This document shows, one piece after another, positions 50,172 through 59,049 of a DNA stretch of 60,560 nucleotides. This DNA comes from an uncultured Lachnospiraceae bacterium (GTDB lineage: Bacteria > Bacillota > Clostridia > Lachnospirales > Lachnospiraceae): positions 1-60,560 of the forward strand of contig CANQMA010000006.1 of the NCBI GenBank assembly GCA_947624875.1, read 5' to 3'. The notes beneath the pieces are model-generated. The model was not told the origin of the DNA. It saw nothing but the letters and a program-made list of their open reading frames with translations, and did no database searches. Within the stretch, counting starts at the first letter, position 1; every line of letters begins with the position of its first letter. A program made the translations under genes and the position numbers.

Positions 50172-50239
50172 GGAAAAGATGGCAGCAGAGAGACTGCCGC
50201 CGGGCAATCAGAAACTCCCTCTATCCGGAGAAATGAACT

Positions 50240-50677
50240 TTAATTGGTAGCAGAGTCAATGATATTACAGATTTCATCATATAAAAGCGTGTATGTATAC
50301 TGATGGTCTTCGGAAAACTGGATATTGTTTAGAGACTGTGTTTCCACAATCTGTTCTGCAATATCTTCAAAGGCGGGCTGGACAAGCGGATACATGGTTG
50401 TGATAGCGTTGCTGACGTTTTCCATCGTAATGGAGTTGATATGGTTTGCATCCAGTGTGACTTTGATATCCATTGGATTTCCATTTAATGTAATGGAAGA
50501 GGTGTACACGCCGGGCTGATAGGTTCCGTCCGGAGTGGATGCCTCTTTTTTGCTGTCCGATTTTCCATGAAACATCAGGATCAGTGAAACTACCAGAATA
50601 ATGCCAAGAAGGATAAATACGGCTGTATATAAAAGTTCTCTGAGATGGAAAACCATAACTTTTGGATTTTTATTCAT
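50240..50677 (-). CDS. Membrane-anchored FMN_bind-like protein
   Basis: This 145-aa protein has one N-terminal membrane segment (about 14-38) and an extracytoplasmic domain (about 48-145). That domain starts DGTYQPGVYTSSITLNG and contains IKVTLDANHINSITMEN, a pattern like the FMN_bind domain of flavin-linked respiratory proteins. The S(T/S)AT flavinylation motif is not evident, so covalent FMN attachment is uncertain. It is convergent with nadE and divergent from addB. Function unknown. Confidence 0.65.
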   Translation of the reverse strand: MNKNPKVMVFHLRELLYTAVFILLGIILVVSLILMFHGKSDSKKEASTPDGTYQPGVYTSSITLNGNPMDIKVTLDANHINSITMENVSNAITTMYPLVQPAFEDIAEQIVETQSLNNIQFSEDHQYTYTLLYDEICNIIDSATN

Positions 50678-50763
50678 AGGCGCTCCTTAAGATGTTTTTA
50701 TTATATTCTAATGTATTAAGAAAAGCGGCAAAGTATGAGTTCATTTGTGAAAAAGATTCCTGA

Positions 50764-50792
50764 TTGCGGGAAAAGGAAAGAACGCTTATACT
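50764..50792 (+). promoter_or_regulatory. Promoter of addBA
   Basis: TTGCGG (50764-50769) and TATACT (50787-50792) are 17 bp apart, about 70 bases ahead of addB. Confidence 0.65.
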
Positions 50793-50863
50793 TATAGTGT
50801 GTGTTATTTTTGGGACACCACAGATGATAAAATTTATTGAAAAAGTATTTGAGGTATTATTCC

Positions 50864-53800
50864 ATGGCATTACAGTTTATTATCGGCCGGGCAGGCGCAG
50901 GAAAATCATATCGGATGCATGAGATGATGATTCAGGAATCAATGGCAGACCCGCAGCACCTCTGTGTAGCGGTGGTGCCCGAGCAGTATTCGATGGAGAC
51001 GCAGAAAGAAATCCTTATGCACCATCCGAATCATGGAAGTTTTAATATTGAAGTCACAAGTTTTCACCGTCTTGCCTACGGGATTTTTGAAGAACAGGGT
51101 TTTCAAGGGTATCAGGTGATGGACGACCTGGGCGCAGTGCTGGTGCTGCGCAAAGTACTTTCGGACTGTGAAAATGAATTAACAGTCTACCGGAAAAAAG
51201 CAAAAAATCCCGGATTTGCCGAAAAAATGAAAAGTGTTTTATCGGAATTAAAACAATATCATATTACCGGGGAAATGCTGGGGCAGATGATTCGTGATAC
51301 AGAGTCTCCGGGACTTGCTCATAAGCTGGCTGATATTGAGGTGATTTACCGCGCATTTGAAGCGTACAACCAAAATCAGAGAATTTTACCGGAAGATATT
51401 CTCTCAATTTTATGCCGATATCTTGGAAAATCAGAATCGATTAAAAATACTTCTTTTTATTTTGACGGATTTACCGGTTTTACGCCGGCGCAGTATCAGG
51501 TTTTAGAACTGCTGATCCGATACAGCAGGGAAGTCACGGTAGCGGTTACACTGCCGCAGCGGGAGGCGGCGTTTTCGGCTTATAAAAAAACGGAGTTGTT
51601 TTATCTGAGCAAAGAGACGATACAGAAACTTTCGGTGCTCGCGGAAAACAACGGAATTTCCACAAGAAAACTCATTGTGGCCGGTGCAGGACAAAAACCA
51701 AGGCGGATTGCAGACAATGCAAGTCTCTGCCATATCGAACAGAATCTATTTCAAAAGTGTGGTTCCAAGGCGGATGTTCAAGGCGACGCCATCGAAATCC
51801 ACGCGTTTGGCGATCCGCTTTCAGAAGTCAGTTTTGTTGCCGCAAAGATTGCAGAACTGGTGGCCAGGCAATCTTACCGCTACAATGATTTTGCAATCAT
51901 TACCGGTAATATGGAAGGATATCACCGGTATCTCGAACAGGAACTGGAGCGGTATCAGATTCCTTCGTTTATCGACCATAAGCGGACAGTCTGCGCAAAC
52001 CCGTTTATTGAGGGAATCCGTGCGGCGATTGAGATCATTGAAAAAGATTTCACTTATGAGACCGTCGTGCATCTGCTGAAACTGGGGCTGATTGATTTGG
52101 ACTATGAAGAAAAAGATGTCTTTGAAAACTATGTGCTTCGCTCCGGCAGACGCGGTTTCCGGAGTTATTCCACAGAATGGAAGAAACTTTACCGTGGAAT
52201 GGAAGAAGAAGAACTCATGCAGGTCAACAGGGTAAGGGAGAAAATCAAGCAGATGCTTGAACCGCTTCGGAGCGGGCTGGGCAGAAAAGACGCCACCGTT
52301 TTGAGTTTTACAAAAGCAGTGTACTCTTTTATTGTTTCGATGGATATCCAGCGCAAAATGGCTGAATATGCCGTGCAATTTAAAGAAAAGGAAAACTTAA
52401 GTCTGTCGAAGGAATACGAGCAGACCTATGATGCGCTGTTGAATCTGCTCGAACAGATGACCGGACTGATGGGAGAGGAATGTCTTTCCCTAGCGGAGTA
52501 TAAACAGATTTTAGTGACCGGATTTGAGACATTAAAAGTCGGTATTGTTCCCCCGGGCATGGATACGGTGATGGTGGGCGATATCGAGCGGACCCGTCTG
52601 AAAGACACCAAAAAGATTTTGTTTCTCTTAGGAGTGAATGACGGGGTGATTCCAAAGGAAGAAGCCGGCGGCAGTATTCTTTCCGATTTTGACAGGGAAC
52701 AGCTGGAGGAAAAAGGAATTGTACTTGCGCCGACAGCCAGGGAAAATATTTTCAGACAGAGACTGTATCTGTATTCGCTTTTTGCTAAGCCGACAGAGCA
52801 GTTGATACTCTGTTACAGCAGGAGCGCTTCCGACGGCAGTGTACTGAGAGAGTCCTATATTATTTCCGGAATCCGGGATTTGTTTCGAAATCTGGACGTG
52901 ATAGACGAGGGACAAAAGAAAACGCCTTATGAAAGTATTATCAGTGAACAGACGGCAAAGGCATATATCGCGGAAAATATCCGCGATTTCAAGACAGGAA
53001 ATTTGACGGAAAAGTTTTGGGATTTATGCGCCTATCTGTCCGAACAAAAAAACGGCAGAGCCGCGATAGAACAGATTCTGGACGGAGCGTTTTACCACAG
53101 TAAAAATCCAATGCTATCAAAAGAAACTGCAAAAAAACTTTACGGAAACGGCGCTATGTTAAGCGTCACCAAGTTGGAGCGGTATGCCGGATGCGCGTAT
53201 CGGTTTTTCCTGGCGGACGGTCTGCGTCTGAAAGAGCGGGAGCGCTTTCTTCTTGCCGCGTTTGATATCGGTAATATTTATCATGGGGCAATCGATGTTT
53301 TTTTCCGGGAAGTGCAGAAACAAAACATCCCATGGGAAAAACTCAGCAGAACAGACAGCCGCGATATCATTGATTCCTGTGTGGAAAAAGTGGTGGAAGA
53401 ATACGACCATGACGTGCTGGAATCGACTGCCAGAAATGCGTTTATTAAACAACAGGTAAAGCAGACCGCCGAGATTACGGTAGATGCGTTAATTCACCAT
53501 ATCCGCGCAGGGAAGTTTAAACCGGAAGCGTACGAACTCAGAGTAGAACACGGAAGGCTGGACCGCGTGGATCTTTTAGAACAGGAAAACCGCCTCTACG
53601 TCAAGGTGATTGACTACAAATCAGGAAGTACCACATTCAGTCTGAAAGATACCTTTCTGGGGTTACAGATGCAGCTGATGATTTATCTCAAAGATGCGAT
53701 TCATTATGAACAGAAAAAGCATCCGGACAAAGAAGTGCTTCCGGCGGCGGGACTTTATTTCCATATCGATAATCCGCGTATTGAAAAACCGGTTTACGAA

Positions 53801-54283
53801 AAAGAAATTCAGCGTTACAGACAGGATGGAAATGAAGCGATGACAGATGAGGAGATTATCCAAGAGGTCGTATGGGAGCAGAAATATAAGACGTACCGGA
53901 TGTCAGGACTGGTCAATTCTGACCTGGACGTCATTCGCGCCATGGACAAGGATGCGCTGACACGGAAAGGAAGTTCTGTCATTCTTCCGGTATCCGGTTC
54001 CACAGACAGGATAGACAGTCGCTCCAATGCTTTAAGCAGCGGGGAATATCAGAAACTGATGGAGTATGTATCTGATCTGGCAGACCAAATGACACAGGAT
54101 ATTCTGGAGGGACAGATTCCAATCAATCCCGTTTCAGGTGTCTGCGATTACTGCAAATTTCAATCTATTTGCGGTTTTGACCGAAAACTGGGAGACCATT
54201 ACCGCGATACAGCATCGTGGAAAATGGATGAAGTACGAAACTACTTAAATGGGGATGAAGAAAATCTTTCAGGAGAACAATAA
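50864..54283 (+). CDS. addB: ATP-dependent helicase/deoxyribonuclease subunit B
   Basis: AddB is the 1139-aa partner of AddA in double-strand break end resection. Features: Walker A GRAGAGKS near residue 8, an inactivated helicase-like core and a C-terminal RecB-type nuclease domain with VKVIDYKSG. The Fe-S cluster cysteines are visible: one in ERYAGCAYRFF and three in CDYCKFQSIC near the end. ATG 50864 follows GAGG by 9 bases; an upstream in-frame ATG at 50837 has no ribosome site. The stop abuts the addA start with no gap. Confidence 0.96.
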   Translation: MALQFIIGRAGAGKSYRMHEMMIQESMADPQHLCVAVVPEQYSMETQKEILMHHPNHGSFNIEVTSFHRLAYGIFEEQGFQGYQVMDDLGAVLVLRKVLSDCENELTVYRKKAKNPGFAEKMKSVLSELKQYHITGEMLGQMIRDTESPGLAHKLADIEVIYRAFEAYNQNQRILPEDILSILCRYLGKSESIKNTSFYFDGFTGFTPAQYQVLELLIRYSREVTVAVTLPQREAAFSAYKKTELFYLSKETIQKLSVLAENNGISTRKLIVAGAGQKPRRIADNASLCHIEQNLFQKCGSKADVQGDAIEIHAFGDPLSEVSFVAAKIAELVARQSYRYNDFAIITGNMEGYHRYLEQELERYQIPSFIDHKRTVCANPFIEGIRAAIEIIEKDFTYETVVHLLKLGLIDLDYEEKDVFENYVLRSGRRGFRSYSTEWKKLYRGMEEEELMQVNRVREKIKQMLEPLRSGLGRKDATVLSFTKAVYSFIVSMDIQRKMAEYAVQFKEKENLSLSKEYEQTYDALLNLLEQMTGLMGEECLSLAEYKQILVTGFETLKVGIVPPGMDTVMVGDIERTRLKDTKKILFLLGVNDGVIPKEEAGGSILSDFDREQLEEKGIVLAPTARENIFRQRLYLYSLFAKPTEQLILCYSRSASDGSVLRESYIISGIRDLFRNLDVIDEGQKKTPYESIISEQTAKAYIAENIRDFKTGNLTEKFWDLCAYLSEQKNGRAAIEQILDGAFYHSKNPMLSKETAKKLYGNGAMLSVTKLERYAGCAYRFFLADGLRLKERERFLLAAFDIGNIYHGAIDVFFREVQKQNIPWEKLSRTDSRDIIDSCVEKVVEEYDHDVLESTARNAFIKQQVKQTAEITVDALIHHIRAGKFKPEAYELRVEHGRLDRVDLLEQENRLYVKVIDYKSGSTTFSLKDTFLGLQMQLMIYLKDAIHYEQKKHPDKEVLPAAGLYFHIDNPRIEKPVYEKEIQRYRQDGNEAMTDEEIIQEVVWEQKYKTYRMSGLVNSDLDVIRAMDKDALTRKGSSVILPVSGSTDRIDSRSNALSSGEYQKLMEYVSDLADQMTQDILEGQIPINPVSGVCDYCKFQSICGFDRKLGDHYRDTASWKMDEVRNYLNGDEENLSGEQ

Positions 54284-57200
54284 ATGAATTGGACAGAGCA
54301 ACAATTAAAAGTAATTCAAACACATGGAAGGGATCTTTTGGTCTCTGCAGCAGCAGGTTCCGGCAAGACCGCTGTCTTAGTGGAGCGGATCATTCGGATG
54401 ATTACCGACCCGGAAAAGCCGGTACGCATTGATGAACTGCTGGTCGTTACTTTTACAAGGGCCGCGGCGGCAGAGATGAAAGAACGAATCAGGCAGGCGC
54501 TGGAGAGCCTTGCAAAGCAGCAGCCGGAGGATGAAAATATTCAAAGACAGCTTGCTTATATTCATCATGCCCGGATTATGACGATTGACAGTTTCTGCAG
54601 CAGAGTGGTGCGGGATCATTTTGAACAGATTGACATTGACCCGAATTACCGCATTGGTGATGAAGTGGAAATTGCGATGATGCAGGAAGACGTTCTCACA
54701 CAAATGTTAGAGGACTGTTTTGAACAAGGCGACGAAGATTTTATGTCGCTTGCGCAGCAATATACTTCAGCGAAAATGAAGGATTCGCTTGGAGAACTGA
54801 TTCTCTCCTTAAACCACCAGGCTTTCGCGCATTATAATCCGACAAAATGGCTTCAAAAGAGTATGCAGATTTATCAGGTTTCTTCTGCAGAAGAACTTGC
54901 AGAGAGTAATCTGGTCAAAGATTTTCTGGCGCATTATCAAAAGATTTTATCCGATATGGCAGATTCGTTGGAACATGCTGTGGAGATGCTTGATCGTTAT
55001 GAAGAAAAAAAGGCGGCGGAAAATCTGGAAAAAGTACTGTCCATTGTTAAAAATGCAGAGAAGGCAGAAGATTATGAAACACTTCGAAGAGAACTTGAGC
55101 CAATTGAAAAAACAATACAGGTGCGCACGGGCAAAAAATTTCCGGAGGAATTTAAGCAGTATATCAAAGAACTCAAAAGTTCTGTCGTAGATTTCTGCAA
55201 GAAAAAAATGCTTCAGGATGCGTTTTCACAAAGTTTTGAACAAATCTATTCGGACATTCACAAAAGCCGAAAAACAGTGGAAACAATTGTAAGACTGACT
55301 CTGGAATTTATGGAGCGTTACGAAAAACTGAAACTGGAAAAAGGAGTCATTGATTTTCAGGATCAGGAGCATCTTGCCCTGCGGATCTTAAATGATGAGA
55401 CGGAATGTGGAACTTTGATACCGTCTTCCGTTGCCAAAAATCTGTCTGAGAGATTCAAAGAAATCATGATTGATGAATATCAGGACAGCAATGAGATTCA
55501 GGAATATATTCTGTCCTCCATATCAAAAGGTGGAAATTCACCGAAAATGTTTATGGTGGGGGACGTCAAGCAGAGTATTTATCGATTCCGACAGGCGGAG
55601 CCAAAGCTGTTTTTAGACAAATTCAACCGGTTTTCTGAGGACCTGACAAAAGAGCAGTGCAAAATTACACTGGATCGAAATTTCCGAAGCCGCAGGGAGG
55701 TTATTGAAAGTGTCAATTTCCTATTTGATTATCTGATGCATCCACAACTGGGCGGAATTGATTATCAAAAAGACAACCGGCTGGCGCTTGGCGCGGATTT
55801 CGGGAAAGCGCCAAACAAACAGGATCATCGAAGTGAACTGATTATGATCCGGTCAGAGACAAGAGAAGAAGAAGCGGAGTATGTGGCGCAGAAAATTTTG
55901 GAGATCACCAATCCGGATACCGGAATGAAGATAACAAAAGACGGAGAGTACAGACCGGTACGTTATGGCGACATCGCCATTCTGCTTCGAAGTGTAAAAG
56001 GAGTCAGTGACGTTTATCAGGAGCATCTCGAAAATCATGGCGTTCCGGTCTATGCAGAAAACAGAACCGGTTTCTATGAAACGATTGAAATTCGGACGAT
56101 GCTGGACTTTTTGAGTGTGATTGACAATGCAAGACAGGACATTCCACTCGCCGCGACAATGAGCAGCCCGATGTTTGGGTTCACCTCAGAGGAACTTGCA
56201 GTCATTCAGAGCGCCAGCGTGTCCAATTGTCTTTTCGAAGCGGTAAACCGATACGGAATTGACGGAACAAATCAAAATCTTGTGCAGAAAACGAATCAAT
56301 TTTTACAGATACTCTTTGAATTTCGGGATATGACGCCGTATACGGGCGTTTATGATCTGATTCAACTGATTCTGCAAAGAACCGGATATGAATATTATCT
56401 CCGGGCAATGGTGAATGGAACCCGCCGGATTCGAAATCTCGAAATGCTCAAGACCAAAGCAGTGGCATATGATGAGACCAGTTATAAAGGTTTGTTTAAC
56501 TTTGTCCGATATGTGCAGCGGATTAAGGAAATGGAGAGCGATGAAGGGGAAAGCGCACTGCAGGGGGAAGAAGAAAATGTAGTAAAGATTATGACGATTC
56601 ATAAGAGTAAAGGACTGCAGTTTCCGATTGTATTTGTCTGTGACTGTGCGAGAAAAATGAGAGAGTTTCCGGATAAAATTGTGATGAATGATCAGGGAGA
56701 ACTCGGGATTGACTGTATTGACCCGATTCTCGGCACACAGGCAGAAACGCTCTACAAAAAAGCAATCAGGCTGGAAAATCGAAGGGAAGCCGTTGCGGAA
56801 GAATTGCGGATTTTGTATGTGGCGCTCACAAGAGCGGAAGAAAAACTTTTTATGACGGCGCGGAGCCGTAAAATGGAAGAGAAAGTACTCACATTTCGCG
56901 CAAACCGATTGAGTCAAAACCGCGTCTTGTCCTATGCAAGGCTTATGGAGTCTCCGTCATTTTTTGACTGGATCGGATATACGGTCGGAAGAAATAAAGC
57001 CTTTGCGGCGGTGGCAGGGGAACCTGCGTATGAAATGCCGGAGGAAAACGGAATTTACCACGCCGAAAGTAATTTTAAAGCAGCACTGATTGACCAGGAG
57101 GAGATTCTTCAACAGGAAATTGAAAAAAATGCAGAGTATATGGAGCAAAAAGAATGGCTTTGGATGCTCGGACAGAGAACGCTTTCGACAGAAAAGAAAA

Positions 57201-57925
57201 GAGAACTGGAAGAGCTGCTGCATTTTCGTTATCCATATCAGGAGTATGTATCAAAGTTTGCAAAAGCCAGTGTGACGGAAATCAAAAAGCAAAGTATGGC
57301 GTATGTGGAGGAACTGGACGGGTTTGCCGTATTTGGGGAAACGGCAGAACCTCCGCTGAAAGAAAGGATTCCGTTTTTTATGCAGGAAGACCGGTCGAAA
57401 GAGCAGAAACTGACCGGTGCAGAGCGGGGAACCGCATACCACAGGGTTTTGGAACTGTTAGACCTGAATGTGGAAGAATACACCAGGGAACAGGTTGTCC
57501 TGATGCTGGAAGACTTGGTATCCCATGGTTTGATGGAGCAGGCGCAGGCGGACTGCATCCGTCCGGAAGAGATTGTCAAATTTACAAAATCTTCTCTGTT
57601 TCATCGGATGAAACAGGCGCAGGAGCGAAAGGAACTCTTTCGGGAAAGAAAATTTTTATTGGGCATTGGCGGTCAGACTGCACAAAACAATTCCGAGGAT
57701 ATGATGATTGTTCAGGGAATTATTGACGTGTGCTTTATCGAAGATGGAAAATACGTGCTTGCAGATTACAAAACAGATCGGGTGCAGAAGATGTCGGAGC
57801 TGGTTGAAAAATACCATGTTCAATTGGAAAGTTATAAACAGGCACTGGAACAGATTTCAAAAATTCCTGTTTCTGAAATGATTATTTATTCAATTGAATT
57901 GCAGGATGAAATCACGATTTCGTAA
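54284..57925 (+). CDS. addA: ATP-dependent helicase/nuclease subunit A
   Basis: AddA is the 1213-aa UvrD/Rep-type 3'-5' helicase with a C-terminal nuclease. It shows Walker A SAAAGSGKTAVLVERI near residue 20, TFTRAAAAEMKERI (motif Ia region), IDEYQDSN (motif II), GDVKQSIYRFRQAEP (motif III), IHKSKGLQFPIVF (motif V) and LYVALTRAEEKL (motif VI). The nuclease core VQGIIDVCF followed by YVLADYKTDRV lies near 1150. AddAB replaces RecBCD in Firmicutes. Confidence 0.97.
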   Translation: MNWTEQQLKVIQTHGRDLLVSAAAGSGKTAVLVERIIRMITDPEKPVRIDELLVVTFTRAAAAEMKERIRQALESLAKQQPEDENIQRQLAYIHHARIMTIDSFCSRVVRDHFEQIDIDPNYRIGDEVEIAMMQEDVLTQMLEDCFEQGDEDFMSLAQQYTSAKMKDSLGELILSLNHQAFAHYNPTKWLQKSMQIYQVSSAEELAESNLVKDFLAHYQKILSDMADSLEHAVEMLDRYEEKKAAENLEKVLSIVKNAEKAEDYETLRRELEPIEKTIQVRTGKKFPEEFKQYIKELKSSVVDFCKKKMLQDAFSQSFEQIYSDIHKSRKTVETIVRLTLEFMERYEKLKLEKGVIDFQDQEHLALRILNDETECGTLIPSSVAKNLSERFKEIMIDEYQDSNEIQEYILSSISKGGNSPKMFMVGDVKQSIYRFRQAEPKLFLDKFNRFSEDLTKEQCKITLDRNFRSRREVIESVNFLFDYLMHPQLGGIDYQKDNRLALGADFGKAPNKQDHRSELIMIRSETREEEAEYVAQKILEITNPDTGMKITKDGEYRPVRYGDIAILLRSVKGVSDVYQEHLENHGVPVYAENRTGFYETIEIRTMLDFLSVIDNARQDIPLAATMSSPMFGFTSEELAVIQSASVSNCLFEAVNRYGIDGTNQNLVQKTNQFLQILFEFRDMTPYTGVYDLIQLILQRTGYEYYLRAMVNGTRRIRNLEMLKTKAVAYDETSYKGLFNFVRYVQRIKEMESDEGESALQGEEENVVKIMTIHKSKGLQFPIVFVCDCARKMREFPDKIVMNDQGELGIDCIDPILGTQAETLYKKAIRLENRREAVAEELRILYVALTRAEEKLFMTARSRKMEEKVLTFRANRLSQNRVLSYARLMESPSFFDWIGYTVGRNKAFAAVAGEPAYEMPEENGIYHAESNFKAALIDQEEILQQEIEKNAEYMEQKEWLWMLGQRTLSTEKKRELEELLHFRYPYQEYVSKFAKASVTEIKKQSMAYVEELDGFAVFGETAEPPLKERIPFFMQEDRSKEQKLTGAERGTAYHRVLELLDLNVEEYTREQVVLMLEDLVSHGLMEQAQADCIRPEEIVKFTKSSLFHRMKQAQERKELFRERKFLLGIGGQTAQNNSEDMMIVQGIIDVCFIEDGKYVLADYKTDRVQKMSELVEKYHVQLESYKQALEQISKIPVSEMIIYSIELQDEITIS

Positions 57926-57967
57926 AAAAATGCAATACAGGAAACTGTAAGCGGAAAGGAAGAAACA

Positions 57968-58978
57968 ATGATTATTCCAAAATTTATTAAGCCGGGCGAT
58001 ACGCTGGCAGTGACCGGAACTTCTAACGGGATTACCGATGAGTTCAAGAAAAAGCGCCTTGAAAATGGCGTCAAAAATCTGGAGCGGGAGGGATACCGCG
58101 TTTGTGTGAGTGAGAATGTATTTACTGCAGACCAGCGTGGATGCTGTTCTTCGGGAGAAAAACGGGCGCGGCTGTTCAACCGTCTGGTCAGAGACGAACA
58201 GGTTACGGCAATTTTTTCACCGGCAGGCGGAGATTATCTGATGGAAATGCTTGACATGGTCGATTTTGATCAAATCAGGAAAAATCCAAAGTGGTTTCAG
58301 GGATATTCAGATAATACCGGGCTGGTTTATCCGATTGTGACAGGTTGCGATGTTGCCGCAGTTTATGGCAGCAATTTTAGTGATTTTGGCATGGAACCAT
58401 GGCAGAAATCGGTCCGCGACAATCTCGGTGTCTTAACAGGAAGTCAGAAAACACTCCATTCCTATGATTGTTATGAAGCAGAGCGACACGCCCATGAAAC
58501 CGGTCTGGAAGGGTATTACCCGGATGCTCCGGTACAGTGGGTCAACGGACGCAGAGAAGACCGCATTGAAATCTCCGGAAGACTTTTGGGAGGATGTCTT
58601 GATGTGATTGTTTTTCTATTGGGAACCCGTTATGACAAAACGGCTGATTTTATAGAGCGCTATCGGGACGATGGAATTCTCTGGGTGCTGGAAAGTTTTG
58701 ACATGGAAGATGTTGTGCTGATCACCCACTTATGGCAGATGAAACAGCTGGGTTATTTCCGGCATGTGAAAGGGTTTGTTTTTGGCCGCCCTCTCATGTA
58801 TCGCAGTAGTATCGGACAGGAATATCAACAGGCCGTCATGGAGGTTTTATCGGATTTACATGTGCCTGTCATTTTTGATGCGGATATCGGGCACAAAGGA
58901 CCGCAATTTCCAATGATTATGGGAGCGGAGGCAAAAATCATCAGTGAAAAAGGAAAGGGAGTTCTAAAATATTTTTAA
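57968..58978 (+). CDS. S66 family peptidase (LD-carboxypeptidase/MccF-like)
   Basis: This 336-aa serine peptidase belongs to the S66 family. The nucleophile Ser is in GYSDNTGL near residue 118, the charge-relay Glu in VLESFDMED near 240 and the His in DIGHKGPQFP near 308. Family members trim L,D-bonds of muropeptides or inactivate microcin C-type compounds; the length and sequence do not separate these. It is 42 bases behind addA with GGAAAGGAAG as its ribosome site. Confidence 0.88.
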   Translation: MIIPKFIKPGDTLAVTGTSNGITDEFKKKRLENGVKNLEREGYRVCVSENVFTADQRGCCSSGEKRARLFNRLVRDEQVTAIFSPAGGDYLMEMLDMVDFDQIRKNPKWFQGYSDNTGLVYPIVTGCDVAAVYGSNFSDFGMEPWQKSVRDNLGVLTGSQKTLHSYDCYEAERHAHETGLEGYYPDAPVQWVNGRREDRIEISGRLLGGCLDVIVFLLGTRYDKTADFIERYRDDGILWVLESFDMEDVVLITHLWQMKQLGYFRHVKGFVFGRPLMYRSSIGQEYQQAVMEVLSDLHVPVIFDADIGHKGPQFPMIMGAEAKIISEKGKGVLKYF

Positions 58979-59049
58979 ATACAAAGTGTTGTTCCTGTTT
59001 CATATTGTGCCGTATCAGTCCCATATAATAAATAAAAAAAGATATGATA